From Clytia hemisphaerica (taxonomy: Eukaryota; Cnidaria; Hydrozoa; Leptothecata; Clytiidae), in NCBI GenBank assembly GCA_902728285.1, contig CACVBU010000910.1, positions 1,496,080 to 1,560,079 on the forward strand: a stretch of 64,000 bases of DNA, written 5' to 3'. The translations under genes were made by a program, and so were the position numbers. This document shows positions 55,301 to 64,000 of the stretch, piece after piece (the first letter of the stretch is position 1; each line of letters begins with the position of its first letter). Under the pieces are notes generated by a model. It worked only from the letters and a program-made list of their open reading frames with translations, was not told the DNA's origin and searched no databases.

Positions 55301-58300
55301 ACTTTTTGTTTAAAATGGTCCCTCAGCTCGTGGATTAGCCCCGTTATTGAAAATTTAGTATAACTTTGAGGTTAGAAAACAACCGGCGTAGTGGTATAGT
55401 GGTTATCGTTCTTGACTTCTGTCCAGAAGGCCCGAGTTTGATACCCACCGTGGCACTACGATTCACTTGGCAGGTGAATGCTCCTTTGCCCGGGTCAACA
55501 CATGCCATGTGAGGGGAATTGGGTATCATAACTCTGATACAAGAGTATGGGTAGACATTCCAGACATTGTGGTGTGACACTTAAGAGGTTCTACACCTGC
55601 GTGGAAATCCGTTCTCCCGTGTAGTTCGAGTGTCGTGGTATACACCATAGTTCGGCAGCTCGCATCTGCAGGGTTGCAATGTCTGCTTGCGCTGTGATTC
55701 CTACTCCACCGTGGGTAGGACTCATTCCAATGCATCGGAGGGCATATCTATCTAGCAAACAACCTATCATGACCCATCTTTTTTAAGTTCCTTAAGTGAA
55801 TAGATAGGAGCAGGCCGTCAGAGGGAGATAGATGTGTATTTATTTCATTAAATAACTGTTAACTGAAGGAACGAGGAAACACTTGTTCGAATAAAGATGA
55901 CATTCGAATTATGGAGGTTAGAGTTAAACCGACTCTACTGAGTATAATGATTTGCCCCTATTTTCCACAAACTTGGTCGATAGATATGCAAAATAGAGTT
56001 AACGTTCGTCACCGTACCTTTTGTTCGGCTTTTTCTCCAATGTAAATCCTTTCAAGTACCTAAAAATACATATAAAAATTTACCTTGATTATGCTTTAAA
56101 GTTAGTTTTAAAAGAGCTTTGGAAAAGCAAAAAATGCTTTACTTCAAAAATGTTTTTAATTAAGGAGTCTTATTCAGAAAACTGTGGTCCAGGCTCTAGA
56201 TGTATGCCTTTGTCGTTTACATGTTACCATATAATTCCAATCAAATCTAAAGCAATAAATAAAACTGTTACAACTTACTTGAATGAATTTTGATTATCTT
56301 CTAAGGATTGCATTTCTTGAAACGTGTTCATTTCATCTTGATTTGCTTCAAACGTCTTCACATTTGAACCATTTTCGTCGCTTACAGCTACCTCTATGAC
56401 ATTGTTCTTCCTTGAGACTGTTTTGACCTTCGATGAGCTGACTAACCCCTTCTCTTGCCATGTTTTCAATACACTACTGAACGAAGTTTTCCCCTTGGAG
56501 GGCAGGATAAGCAAATCCAACTTGTTGATGGTTCTGGTCAACATCTCAACGTACATATTCTTAGCGATGCGTTCGTTTTGATCAAGAAATAAAACACAAT
56601 GTTCAATCTCGCAACCTCTGAATGCTCGGTAGTCTGTTATCAAAACTTTTCTTGATTTGGAAAGTGCTTCTTTCTTTTCTTTGATGCTTGGGTATCGGTT
56701 TAACAGGGATGGTATAAAAATGGAAACTTTGGATGGTCCATAAAGATCAGTTAATACGCTTTCAGCCAACCTTGCTTGCTGGATCGTGTTACAGATAACA
56801 GTCAATTGGAGATCATTCCTGGCATATGTCTTGAAAATCATCGATAAGGTTGGGACAGCTTCATATCGTTGCGAAGAGAACTTCTTGTCAAGGGAAATGA
56901 TTCTAGGGTTTTCATCGCTGCTGATGTTGTGCCCACTTTCACCTTGGATGTAGGACAGAGTGATTGACAACTTTTTTGTCACATTATTTGATTTTAATAT
57001 GACACCACTTGCGATTTTTTCTGGGTCATGAAACTTTGATGAATCAAACAAGGTTTCGATACTATTGCTTGATTGTATATTACCTGGGTATCTTTGTTCC
57101 TTCTGCAGAGTCGGAAATGTCAACCATTGACCATGAACAGCCATTTGGTGGTCCTGTTCCATCTCTAAATTTGTAGCAACAGTATGAGTCGATTCATTTT
57201 TTGAGACCTGCTTGCCAAAAACACGATCTGTAAGAGCTTCTGTTGGTTCATCATCGGTGACAGCAACTTCGACGTTTTCTATATCACCTCTAGTTAAACG
57301 CTCTTTCTGATCACTTTTAGTAAAACGATTTTTAAATGATTCGTAAACAGTGGTTTTGTGACTTAATGGAATGATGATTGGGTCCTTCTCAATTTCTTTC
57401 TGGAAAACTTGTACCATTTGATGAATATCCACTGACATTCTCATTGTCTTGGTTAAGTTGAAAACAGACATTCGAGTTTGATCCAAACTGCATCGTTCTT
57501 GTGTTTTCACTTTGCCTATTCATGAAAAAATTATAAAAATATTGTTAAATTGATAACATCTTACGCATTAGTCTTTTGACCTTCATTTTTTTTTAATGAA
57601 AATTGCTCCAGGTAATCTCTGTCAATCAAGTTCTCTTCGCGTATGAAATGAATTTATTTTACCTTTCATGCTCAGTTCTCGAATTTTGTCGACACTTTGA
57701 AGAGCAAATACGACAGTTGAATCAGCGAAATATTTGGTCATACTCTTCTCCAGTTCTTCAACATAAGACACCGTTAGAAACTCTTGTGGAAATTCGTCAA
57801 TCAAAACATGGATTTTTGTTTCTTCCAGATGTGATGGTTGACCGTCAGACGATCTAAGTAGTAAATGAAAGTTAATAATCATTGGAACCGAATTGAAAAC
57901 GAACTTTTATTGCAAAATGTAATTTGAAAGTCAACTTTTCTCGAAAATCTCTTCGTTCGCTTTTGTAAGCGTAAGCTATTTTTTTGAAAATTGGGCTCCG
58001 TCAGATTTTAAACATTATCATTTTACATCACTGTGCAAAAAAATCAGAAAAAAATACAAATCCAATCGGGAGAATCGGTTCTTTTTCCCTAAAAATCCGA
58101 TTTTTAAGGCCGCAAAAAATTTTCCGAAAAAAACTGCTCGTGCCACATTTTAGAAAACATTACCCTCTATCTTTATGCATAAAATCATAACTAATGAAGC
58201 AATTTCACACAAAGTCCAAAAAACCCCATTTTTAAGCACTTTTGGGCCCAAATTTGCCCCCAAAAAAACATTTTCTTGAAAATTTAAAGGACCTCCGAGG

Positions 58301-61300
58301 TAGGTCCAATAACAACTATGACTTATTAGAGCCTGAAAATAGTCTATTAGCACCAACTGACTCGTGATACCGTCGAACGAAAAAAGTAAATCAATCGTAC
58401 CCTTTCTGAGTGTTTTCTTGCACCTCTGTGACACCATTATCTAAATTGGATTCCTTTCGAAGCAAGTGCTCGAGAACAACAGTGAGATTCTTTTCTGGGG
58501 GTTGAGTCAGGCTATAAACATCTTCAATGGAAACATGTTGACAATCACTCAGTGCGTCTCCAATGCTCATAGCTTTAATTCTCGGCTTCAAATGCTCCAT
58601 ATTCTCCTCGATACAAAGAGAGTCAAAAGATTCTTGAAATTTAACGTCGACAAGCGAGTAAGGATCAAAGCTGATGTAATAAATTGAGCTTTGACTTTCT
58701 TCTTTGAGGAGTTTTCGAACTACCTCATGAAGTATGATTGATTTTCCACTCCCAAATGGACCTTTGATAACTTTCCAGTTGGCAGGGCTGTTAATAATAT
58801 CAATCTGCTCACCTGTCAATAGAACGGTGTCTATTTTGGTGGTCACGTCATCCGTCACTTTCGGCAAATAGAGCGTCGTTTGTGCCATGGAAGCCATCAG
58901 CTCTCCGCAAAATCCCTCCAGTACGCTTTCCATGGATTTGAATTTGACTGGTCGAATCTGCTTCATTTCTTTACTCATATTGTGGAGGATCTTCTCGAGT
59001 TTCCGTTTAAACGAATCATTGTTATCCCAGTCGTCTTTGAGAAAAAACAATTCCGATTTCAGGTAATCCTTACTGAAGCATGCAGTTGCGTTGAATTTGT
59101 TTTGGTCAATGTTGGGACACACCAGTAAACCAGTGATTGAGATGAAGCCATTTTTCATTGGATCACTGCTGACGTGGTAAATGGTCTTCAGAATGTCATT
59201 CAACTGTGCCACGCTTTCTTGTATGGAATGGTCATCTGTTTGCTCGACGACAACACTGACCAATACTTGACAATCACCAGGGATGATAGTGATCACCACA
59301 TTCTCAAATGAATCGCACCTCGAAGTCATAATGTCATCATAACATTGTTTCATATCAACGCCCATTAGTTTGAGGTGATTTACAGGGTGGTAGGGCGTTA
59401 ATATTTTGATATCTTGATTTTGAAAGCTTCGGTGCTTCTCGAATCTTGCTGCAAGCTGGCTAACAACGTTATTTTCCAGATAATGAGATGGAGGGAATCT
59501 CATTAAGTTTTCATGGTCGGTATAATATTTCCTTGCTCTAGTTCTGAATTCTCCAACAGTTTTGGCAATCTGTGGACCGGCTCGTAAGGGCTTGCATTCT
59601 TGATTGTCTTTGATAGGCATCAATGGTTTGAAATGGTGGATATTTTCAGGGAGGCCATTGTTACATGCCCAAATTAGAATGTCCTGCTTTCTTGAAATTG
59701 TTTGACTGACACCCTCGTCTGGAAAAATGGAACAAGAATTCACTTTCAAAAGTTTGGGCTTTCAATAGTGGGGCGAGTTAGCACTTATTAACGTAACGAA
59801 ACTTCACAATTATGCACAAACTCTCGTCATGGAATTTTGAATGAGTTTTTTGAAGTTGAAGTTTTGAAGTTATCAAGGTAATCGGTGAAATGACGTTTTG
59901 GTTGGCTTAACAACAAAAGGTTATTTTTGGGATCATCGATAATGCTTTGGCCTTACGGGAGGAGCACCTTCTGGTCATTTTTATATATTTTGCCAGAAGT
60001 TAATAAGGGTTTGTAATTTGCTGATGACGTCATTGTAAGTCTTCTTAGGCAAAGCTAAACAAGAAGCCCAGAGGGCATGAAGGCCCAGCGAATAAAAGTA
60101 TGAACTGAACAAGACTTGAGTAGCAGAGGGGATTTGAACCTGGAGTCGCTAATACAAGCCATAGACGCCTTAGACCATTCGGCTATTTCTTACTTACAAC
60201 AATAAGAAACAATTCATAATATTTTTTAAATCTTATATACAGAGATGTTTTTTTCCTAACACGTGAACAACTGAACTGTTCACATGATAGAGAAATGTAA
60301 AAACAACTTTTTTTTAAAAGAACATCTTCCTAAAGAGAAGAAGGTTTGTCACGGTTTGTTACATTGTTTTTCTTAAAACACACTACATCTGTTATGTTCT
60401 TATAGTTTTAATAGTTAATTGTATTTTCTCCTTTTATGTTTTTAACCAATAAAGACGATTTCGATTGTTTTTTATTCTGTCAATCATGTTCTAACAGCCA
60501 ATCAAATCCTTCACAATCTGAATTAGCCTGTGCTTGAAAACGCCATATATGAAAACGCGTATCGCCTAGTAAATTGTTACACACTGACACCGGGCAGAAT
60601 GCTAATGAAAGGCCCAGTACGCTAAAGCTAGCTGGGCCAAAAATGTCGTGTAATCTGAAACACGTTGACGAAAGCTGACGAAATGTCCCATACATGTTTT
60701 AGCATCAGAATTTTGTATTCTTTTTTATGGAAATATTCAAGAAGCCTTAAGTTGTCAGAAAACTTGCGAAAAAAGATTTTCTGTTTTGGCCCTAGGGAAA
60801 CTACCAATTTTCCTTAGGCCAAACTTAGGTCAAACTGGAAATGACAGATTCATCATCACCATCAACTATAGAGCGTCGAATCCTGATGCGAAACGTCGTC
60901 TTGAAGTGAGCTGACTTAGATTTTCGTCAACTGGATCAGATTTCATTGCATTTTTTCATTTTGCCTGGAAAAGCATACGATAACGTCATCAGCAAATTGC
61001 AATTTGATAGAAAAGTATTCAAGGCATGATTTATATATTAAAAGTGGTCAGCACTTTGTGCAACAAAGGAGTGATAAAAAAGGTATAAAAACAATAGTGA
61101 ATAAGCTGAAAACTTTAGCGAAATCATAGAACTTTCTCAGTATGGATACCTTTAGCTTTAAACTTGATATCAAAATCTTCGTCAGTTCCATCCAATTGTT
61201 TTGTTCTAACCAAGAAATGGTAAACATAATCTGGAAGGAGTTCTTTGGTGATTTCAATCAATATATCATCTTTAACCAACGAAACTTTGTAATCGATCCC

Positions 61301-61433
61301 TTGCAAGTCTTCATATTCGATTTCCAAATCATTACTTTCTTCTTTACCATAGTGGATGCTTTGAATCTTATCGATTGCTAATGTTGGTTTGTGAAGTTTT
61401 ATCAAGACGTCCTTGAACAAGGTCTTCACTAGT
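52342..61433 (-). CDS. SF1 helicase-type NTPase fused to ankyrin repeats and a pseudo-G-alpha domain (6 exons, 5' incomplete)
   Basis: Exons in order: 61150-61433, 58401-59718, 57663-57853, 56279-57515, 55181-55245, 52342-53654. All five introns are GT-AG and all phases close. The product is at least 1,468 residues; no Met lies in the first exon seen, so an upstream exon is missing. Domains: FN3-like beta module (1-94, LPDYVYHFLVRTK); mixed region with VLVSVVVEQ, faintly nuclease-like (about 240-260); Q motif LTGEQIDI; Walker A GPFGSGKS (414-421); Walker B VLIDEF (to 555); motif IV-like TMRMS; motif V ITDYRAFRGCE (890-900); motif VI LTRTINKLDLL (922-933). Then come ankyrin repeats (about 1033-1190, FGYTPFHEAG) and a G-alpha-like domain (about 1195-1468): LLLLGDKESDKSKI for the P-loop, CESGVSSI, EVGCAPSEH for DVGGQRSER, ITAIIYCLN, FELMYSICNDYW, IIIVLNMPEN for FLNKxD, IYTVFNTSGN and a GLLEI tail. 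The NTPase sites look intact; the G-alpha nucleotide sites do not. The function is unknown. Confidence 0.85.
53680..54965. repeat. tandem pair of repeat copies in the ankyrin/NTPase gene intron
   Basis: Unit 1 (53680-54480) and unit 2 (54484-54965) share AATCGCACGATG, two GAGAGCAATTAATCGTTAAT motifs, GTGCGATTAGCTCGTAATCA and CTCGTTGTCATGTGATTA. Unit 1 is longer because it contains the hAT-like MITE. Confidence 0.8.
53979..54282. mobile_element. hAT-like MITE, 8-bp TTCCTAAA target duplication
   Basis: The ends CAGTGGCGTGGTGG and, inverted, CAGTTGCGTGGTGG are flanked by TTCCTAAA on both sides (53971-53978 and 54283-54290). An eight-base duplication plus CAGTG-type ends is the hAT signature. 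The second repeat unit (near 54765) has one TTCCTAAC and no insert. Confidence 0.9.
55385..55785 (+). repeat. tRNA-derived SINE
   Basis: The head GGCGTAGTGGTATAGTGGTT contains an A box and GAGTTTGATACCC a B box at tRNA spacing. It is followed by about 330 bp of GC-richer body. It lies in the intron between the NTPase exon at 56279 and the exon at 55181. Confidence 0.7.
57965..58306 (+). repeat. one-unit copy of the GGACCTACCT-ended element
   Basis: It carries one CCCAAATTTGCCCC landmark, the TGCAAAAAAATCAGAAAAAA motif and the terminal GGACCTCCGAGGTAGGTCC. It occupies the short intron between NTPase exons 2 and 3 (57854-58400). Confidence 0.75.
60010..60995. mobile_element. possible inverted-repeat element carrying a tRNA-like relic
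   Basis: GTAATTTGCTGATGACGTCA near 60015 is mirrored near 60980-61000 (ACGTCATCAGCAAATTGCAA). A second shared block, TTAGGCAAA/TTTTGCCTGG, lies just inside. The element is in the intron between NTPase exons 1 and 2. Confidence 0.5.
60120..60186 (-). repeat. tRNA-like relic (probable SINE head)
   Basis: On the minus strand, AGCCGAATGGTCTAAGGCG resembles a tRNA A box and GGTTCAAATCCC a B box. The acceptor ends pair with two mismatches and the T stem is poor. A functional tRNA is unlikely. Confidence 0.4.
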
Positions 61434-61705
61434 CTAGAACCAACATCAAAAGTTAAAATCCATTCGCCTTAACTGTGCATTAAAGTCCATCCGCTTATAA
61501 GTGTGCACTAATTTTGTTTTGTTTGTCTTTTTTTTTAAGTTTTGAAAGAGTTTAACAAGGTTTTTTAACTGGTGCCGCCCACCCTCTTGAGGCTGTAACT
61601 TTTGATATTATAACTTTGTATGAAAAATGATTATATGGCTGAGATCAGGAAGGTTCGAAGTACAGGATATTTCACAAAAAAGTATTCTCAAGACATTAAA
61701 GTAAA
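61434..61705. other. no further NTPase exon recognised
   Basis: The exon at 61150-61433 has an acceptor (GGTTCTAG), so an upstream exon exists, but none was recognised here or to the right edge. Confidence 0.4.
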
Positions 61706-63265
61706 ACTAGCCGGTACCCGGCGTCGCACGCCGGTTAAGCTGTAAGCTGAACGCACCAAAAGTCCTTTGGATGTTAAAGTTGGCTTAAAAGCACAATCAA
61801 ATAAGAAAAAAAATCTCTTCAAAGTTTCACTCTAGCCTTCCCCTGTGTCTTTGGATTGTGTACTGTCCCTGTGACGTAATTTTTAGTTTAAGTCAAAAAT
61901 TATCAGAAAGAGCATCGTTATTAGAATTATACCGTACCAGTGTCGTCCAAAACGACTCTGCAAGTTGATATTTTTCTCGCTTCGCTCGCATTAAATATGG
62001 CGTCCAGTTAAAATGACAATTCTTCAGGAAAATGCGAAAAATATGTCGTTTTTTATGAAATTTGTCGTTCTTTTTGTCTATTTTTAGTAATGCAGGATTC
62101 TTTAGATAAACCCCCTCTGAAGGTTGACTAATTTTCCCTTTTGCTTTTTATCGCCTTTTGAATGCTGTCGTTGTTTGGTTTCACAAACTTTTTTATTGTT
62201 ATGTTTTGATTTACATTTGAAATATTCTTTTCTATAAAAGGAATTTGTTTTGAAAAGAATTCGAATGTCATTAATAAATACGATCGTTAATTACATTCGA
62301 AAAGAATTTAAACAAAAGAAAAGAGAAAAACAAAACAACGGGCATGCCTCAGTAGAAATTAAAATTACTAAATGTAGACGGGCCTTAAATTTCAAAACAA
62401 AGGCTGAATAAAGTCAAAACCAGGCTCTATCCGATCTGTCAATCAAAACAAACTTATCGAGAACAAAACATTGCTTGCGAAATCGAAAGTGACACACAGA
62501 CGAAAACAGACATACAGACTACGGCTATTAATATATAGACTAGCCGGTACCCGGCGTCGCACGCCGGTTAAGCTGTATCTGAACGCACTAAAAGTCCTTT
62601 GGATGTTGAAGCTGGCTTAAAAAATGATCAACAAATGAATAAAAAGATATCTTCAAAGTTTGACTCTAACCCTCCACTGGAGATCTTTTTCTCGCTTCGC
62701 TCACGTTAAATACGCCGCCCAGTTTGAGAAAATTTGAGAAAATATTATGGTAAAGACGGGTAAAGAGGAGTAAAATGAAGAAATGAGAATTCTTCAAGAA
62801 AAAGCGAGAAAGCCACAAAGAATAGTTCAACTTTTTTTTTATCAGATTTAAAAAGATAATAATAAATTCTAAATTGTTTTTTTTAAACCCTTGTCATATA
62901 ACTTTTCGAATTTAAACATGTAAAATGACGTACACAGTTTTTAACAGTATCTTTTATCGCCCTTTGAATGCTGTTATTGTTCGACAAACTTTTTAGTTTT
63001 TATGTTTTGATTTACTTTACATTTGAAATGTTCTTTTCTATCAGGCAAAGCTGGGCAGAAATTAAAATTACTAAATGTAGATGGGCCTTAAATTTCAAAA
63101 CAAAGGCTGAATAAAGTTTAAACCAGGCTTTATCCGATCTGTCAATCAAAACAAACTTATCGAGAACAAAACATTGCTTGCGAAATCGAAAGTGACACAC
63201 AGACAGAAAACAGAAAACAGAAAACAGAAAACAGACATACAGACTACGGCTATTAATATATAGAT
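61706..63265 (+). repeat. two head-to-tail copies of an ACTAGCCGGTACCCGG retroelement
   Basis: The copies start near 61706 and 62540 with ACTAGCCGGTACCCGGCGTC, which folds through CGGCGTCGCACGCCGG. Each ends with CAGACTACGGCTATTAATAT after a (CAGA)n-like tract. Both contain GATCTGTCAATCAAAACAAA. The copies differ by indels. No coding frame survives. The fixed 3' end with microsatellite suggests a non-autonomous non-LTR element. Confidence 0.75.
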
Positions 63266-63555
63266 ATAGCAGAATATATAGTGGATTCAATTTTCTCAAT
63301 TAAAAAACAAATGAAGGTCTTAACGACCTGGTTTTACAATCCAGGAAAGAAAGAATACAAGAAAATTCGGGGGGGCGTTTATTCGAGAGGCGTTTATTCG
63401 AGGGGGCGCTTATTCGAAGTAATACGGCACTTTGCTTTTGTGAGTAACAAATCGCACACCTATCACTTGAAAATTTTGATTTCATCTAGATTCAAAAAGT
63501 TGTGAACAAATCGTAAAATCCTTTAATCTTAGAGTAGAAGATGATTCCTTTTTGG

Positions 63556-64000
63556 ACCTACCCGGGTGGAGGTCCTATAAATTAACCTTTGTCCGTCCGT
63601 TCGTTCGTTCGTTCGTTCGTTCGTTCGTTCGTTCGTTCGTTCGTTCGTTCGTTCGTTCGTTCGTTCGTTCGTTCGTTCGTTCGTTCGTTCGTTCGTTATT
63701 AGCTTTCCTCATGATTGGCTCATTAGTTTTTTCTGATTTTTTGCACAAAGATGCATAACTATAAACCCTCGAATGTGACGGACCCCGATTTTCAACAAAA
63801 AAAATTTTGGGCAAATTTGGGCCAAAAAACGGCTAAAAAACGGTTTTTTTGGACTTGTGAAAAATTAGGGTCGTTAATTTTTTCTGATTTTTTGCATGAA
63901 AGTAGGGTACCATCGTAGGTAAAAGATGGCTTAAGCAGATTTTTTCAAAAAAATTTTGTTGGCTCAAAAAACGCATGTTTATCTATAAGAATCACTATTA
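63556..64000 (-). repeat. GGACCTACCT-ended element, reverse orientation, cut by the window edge
   Basis: It starts with GGACCTACCCGGGTGGAGGT, followed by TATAAATTAACC and then, after the microsatellite, the reverse complement of the TGCAAAAAATCAGAAAAA and CCCAAATTTGCCCAAA landmarks. Confidence 0.8.
63591..63697 (+). repeat. (TTCG)n microsatellite
   Basis: About 25 consecutive TTCG units, far longer than the 4-5 units in the sister element at 41920-41945. Confidence 0.98.

Noticed and set aside
58323..58332. A 10-base micro-exon between NTPase exons 2 and 3
   Set aside because: On recount, exon 2 ends in phase 2 at 58401 and joins exon 3 directly in frame, so no micro-exon is needed.
60120..60186. 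A functional tRNA gene on the minus strand
   Set aside because: A and B boxes are visible, but the acceptor stem has mismatches, the T stem does not pair and the length is short. It is kept only as a relic.
63552..63814. Open frames reading FVRSFVRS and NERTNERT on opposite strands
   Set aside because: They are translations of the (TTCG)n microsatellite in both directions, not genes.

Overview
This window looks like nuclear DNA of an intron-rich, AT-rich animal. The evidence is metazoan-type genes with canonical GT-AG introns, two class A-like GPCRs, a cilium/centrosome gene, decayed non-LTR retrotransposons, tRNA-derived SINEs and a dense population of MITEs. A cnidarian, perhaps a hydrozoan, is my best guess. 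That is inference from the overall character, not from a diagnostic marker. No prokaryotic, organellar or viral segment was seen.

Layout. 0-16 kb: repeat-rich DNA with scattered minus-strand exons of one or more unidentified genes, including an apparent duplicated exon pair at 6.4/7.5 kb. It also has an RT-bearing LINE relic (8.9-10.4 kb) and a LINE ORF1 relic (11.1-12.7 kb) split by a MITE. 16-27.5 kb: almost pure repeats. These include a 3,000-bp Mutator-like element with long inverted ends built from an iterated octamer, a 1.5-kb segmental duplication and an RT fragment. 28.2-30.8 kb: a compact four-exon gene (plus strand) that I recognise as an AKIP1 homologue. 31.2-48.2 kb: 23 recognisable plus-strand exons of a CSPP1-like centrosome/cilium protein. 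An intronless GPCR lies antisense in one of its introns, and a second intronless GPCR lies about 1.2 kb past the last exon found. 52.3-61.4 kb: a minus-strand gene of six or more exons whose reading frame closes at all five introns. 61.5-64 kb: retroelement copies and a (TTCG)n-bearing repeat.

The most notable object is the 52.3-61.4 kb gene. Its predicted product of at least 1,468 residues fuses a fibronectin-III-like module, a region with faint nuclease-like features and a superfamily-1 helicase-type NTPase to ankyrin repeats and a C-terminal G-protein-alpha-like domain. The C-terminal domain has lost the glycine signature of the P-loop, the DVGGQ switch II motif, NKxD and TCAT, so it looks like a pseudo-G-alpha. 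I know of no described protein with this order of domains. Architectures that join NTPases to ankyrin repeats are common in innate-immune receptors, so a sensor/switch role is a reasonable but untested idea.

The other main theme is transposons. Many have visible target-site duplications (TA, TAA, 4, 6, 8 or 9 bp), and two are dated against empty paralogous sites inside the window.
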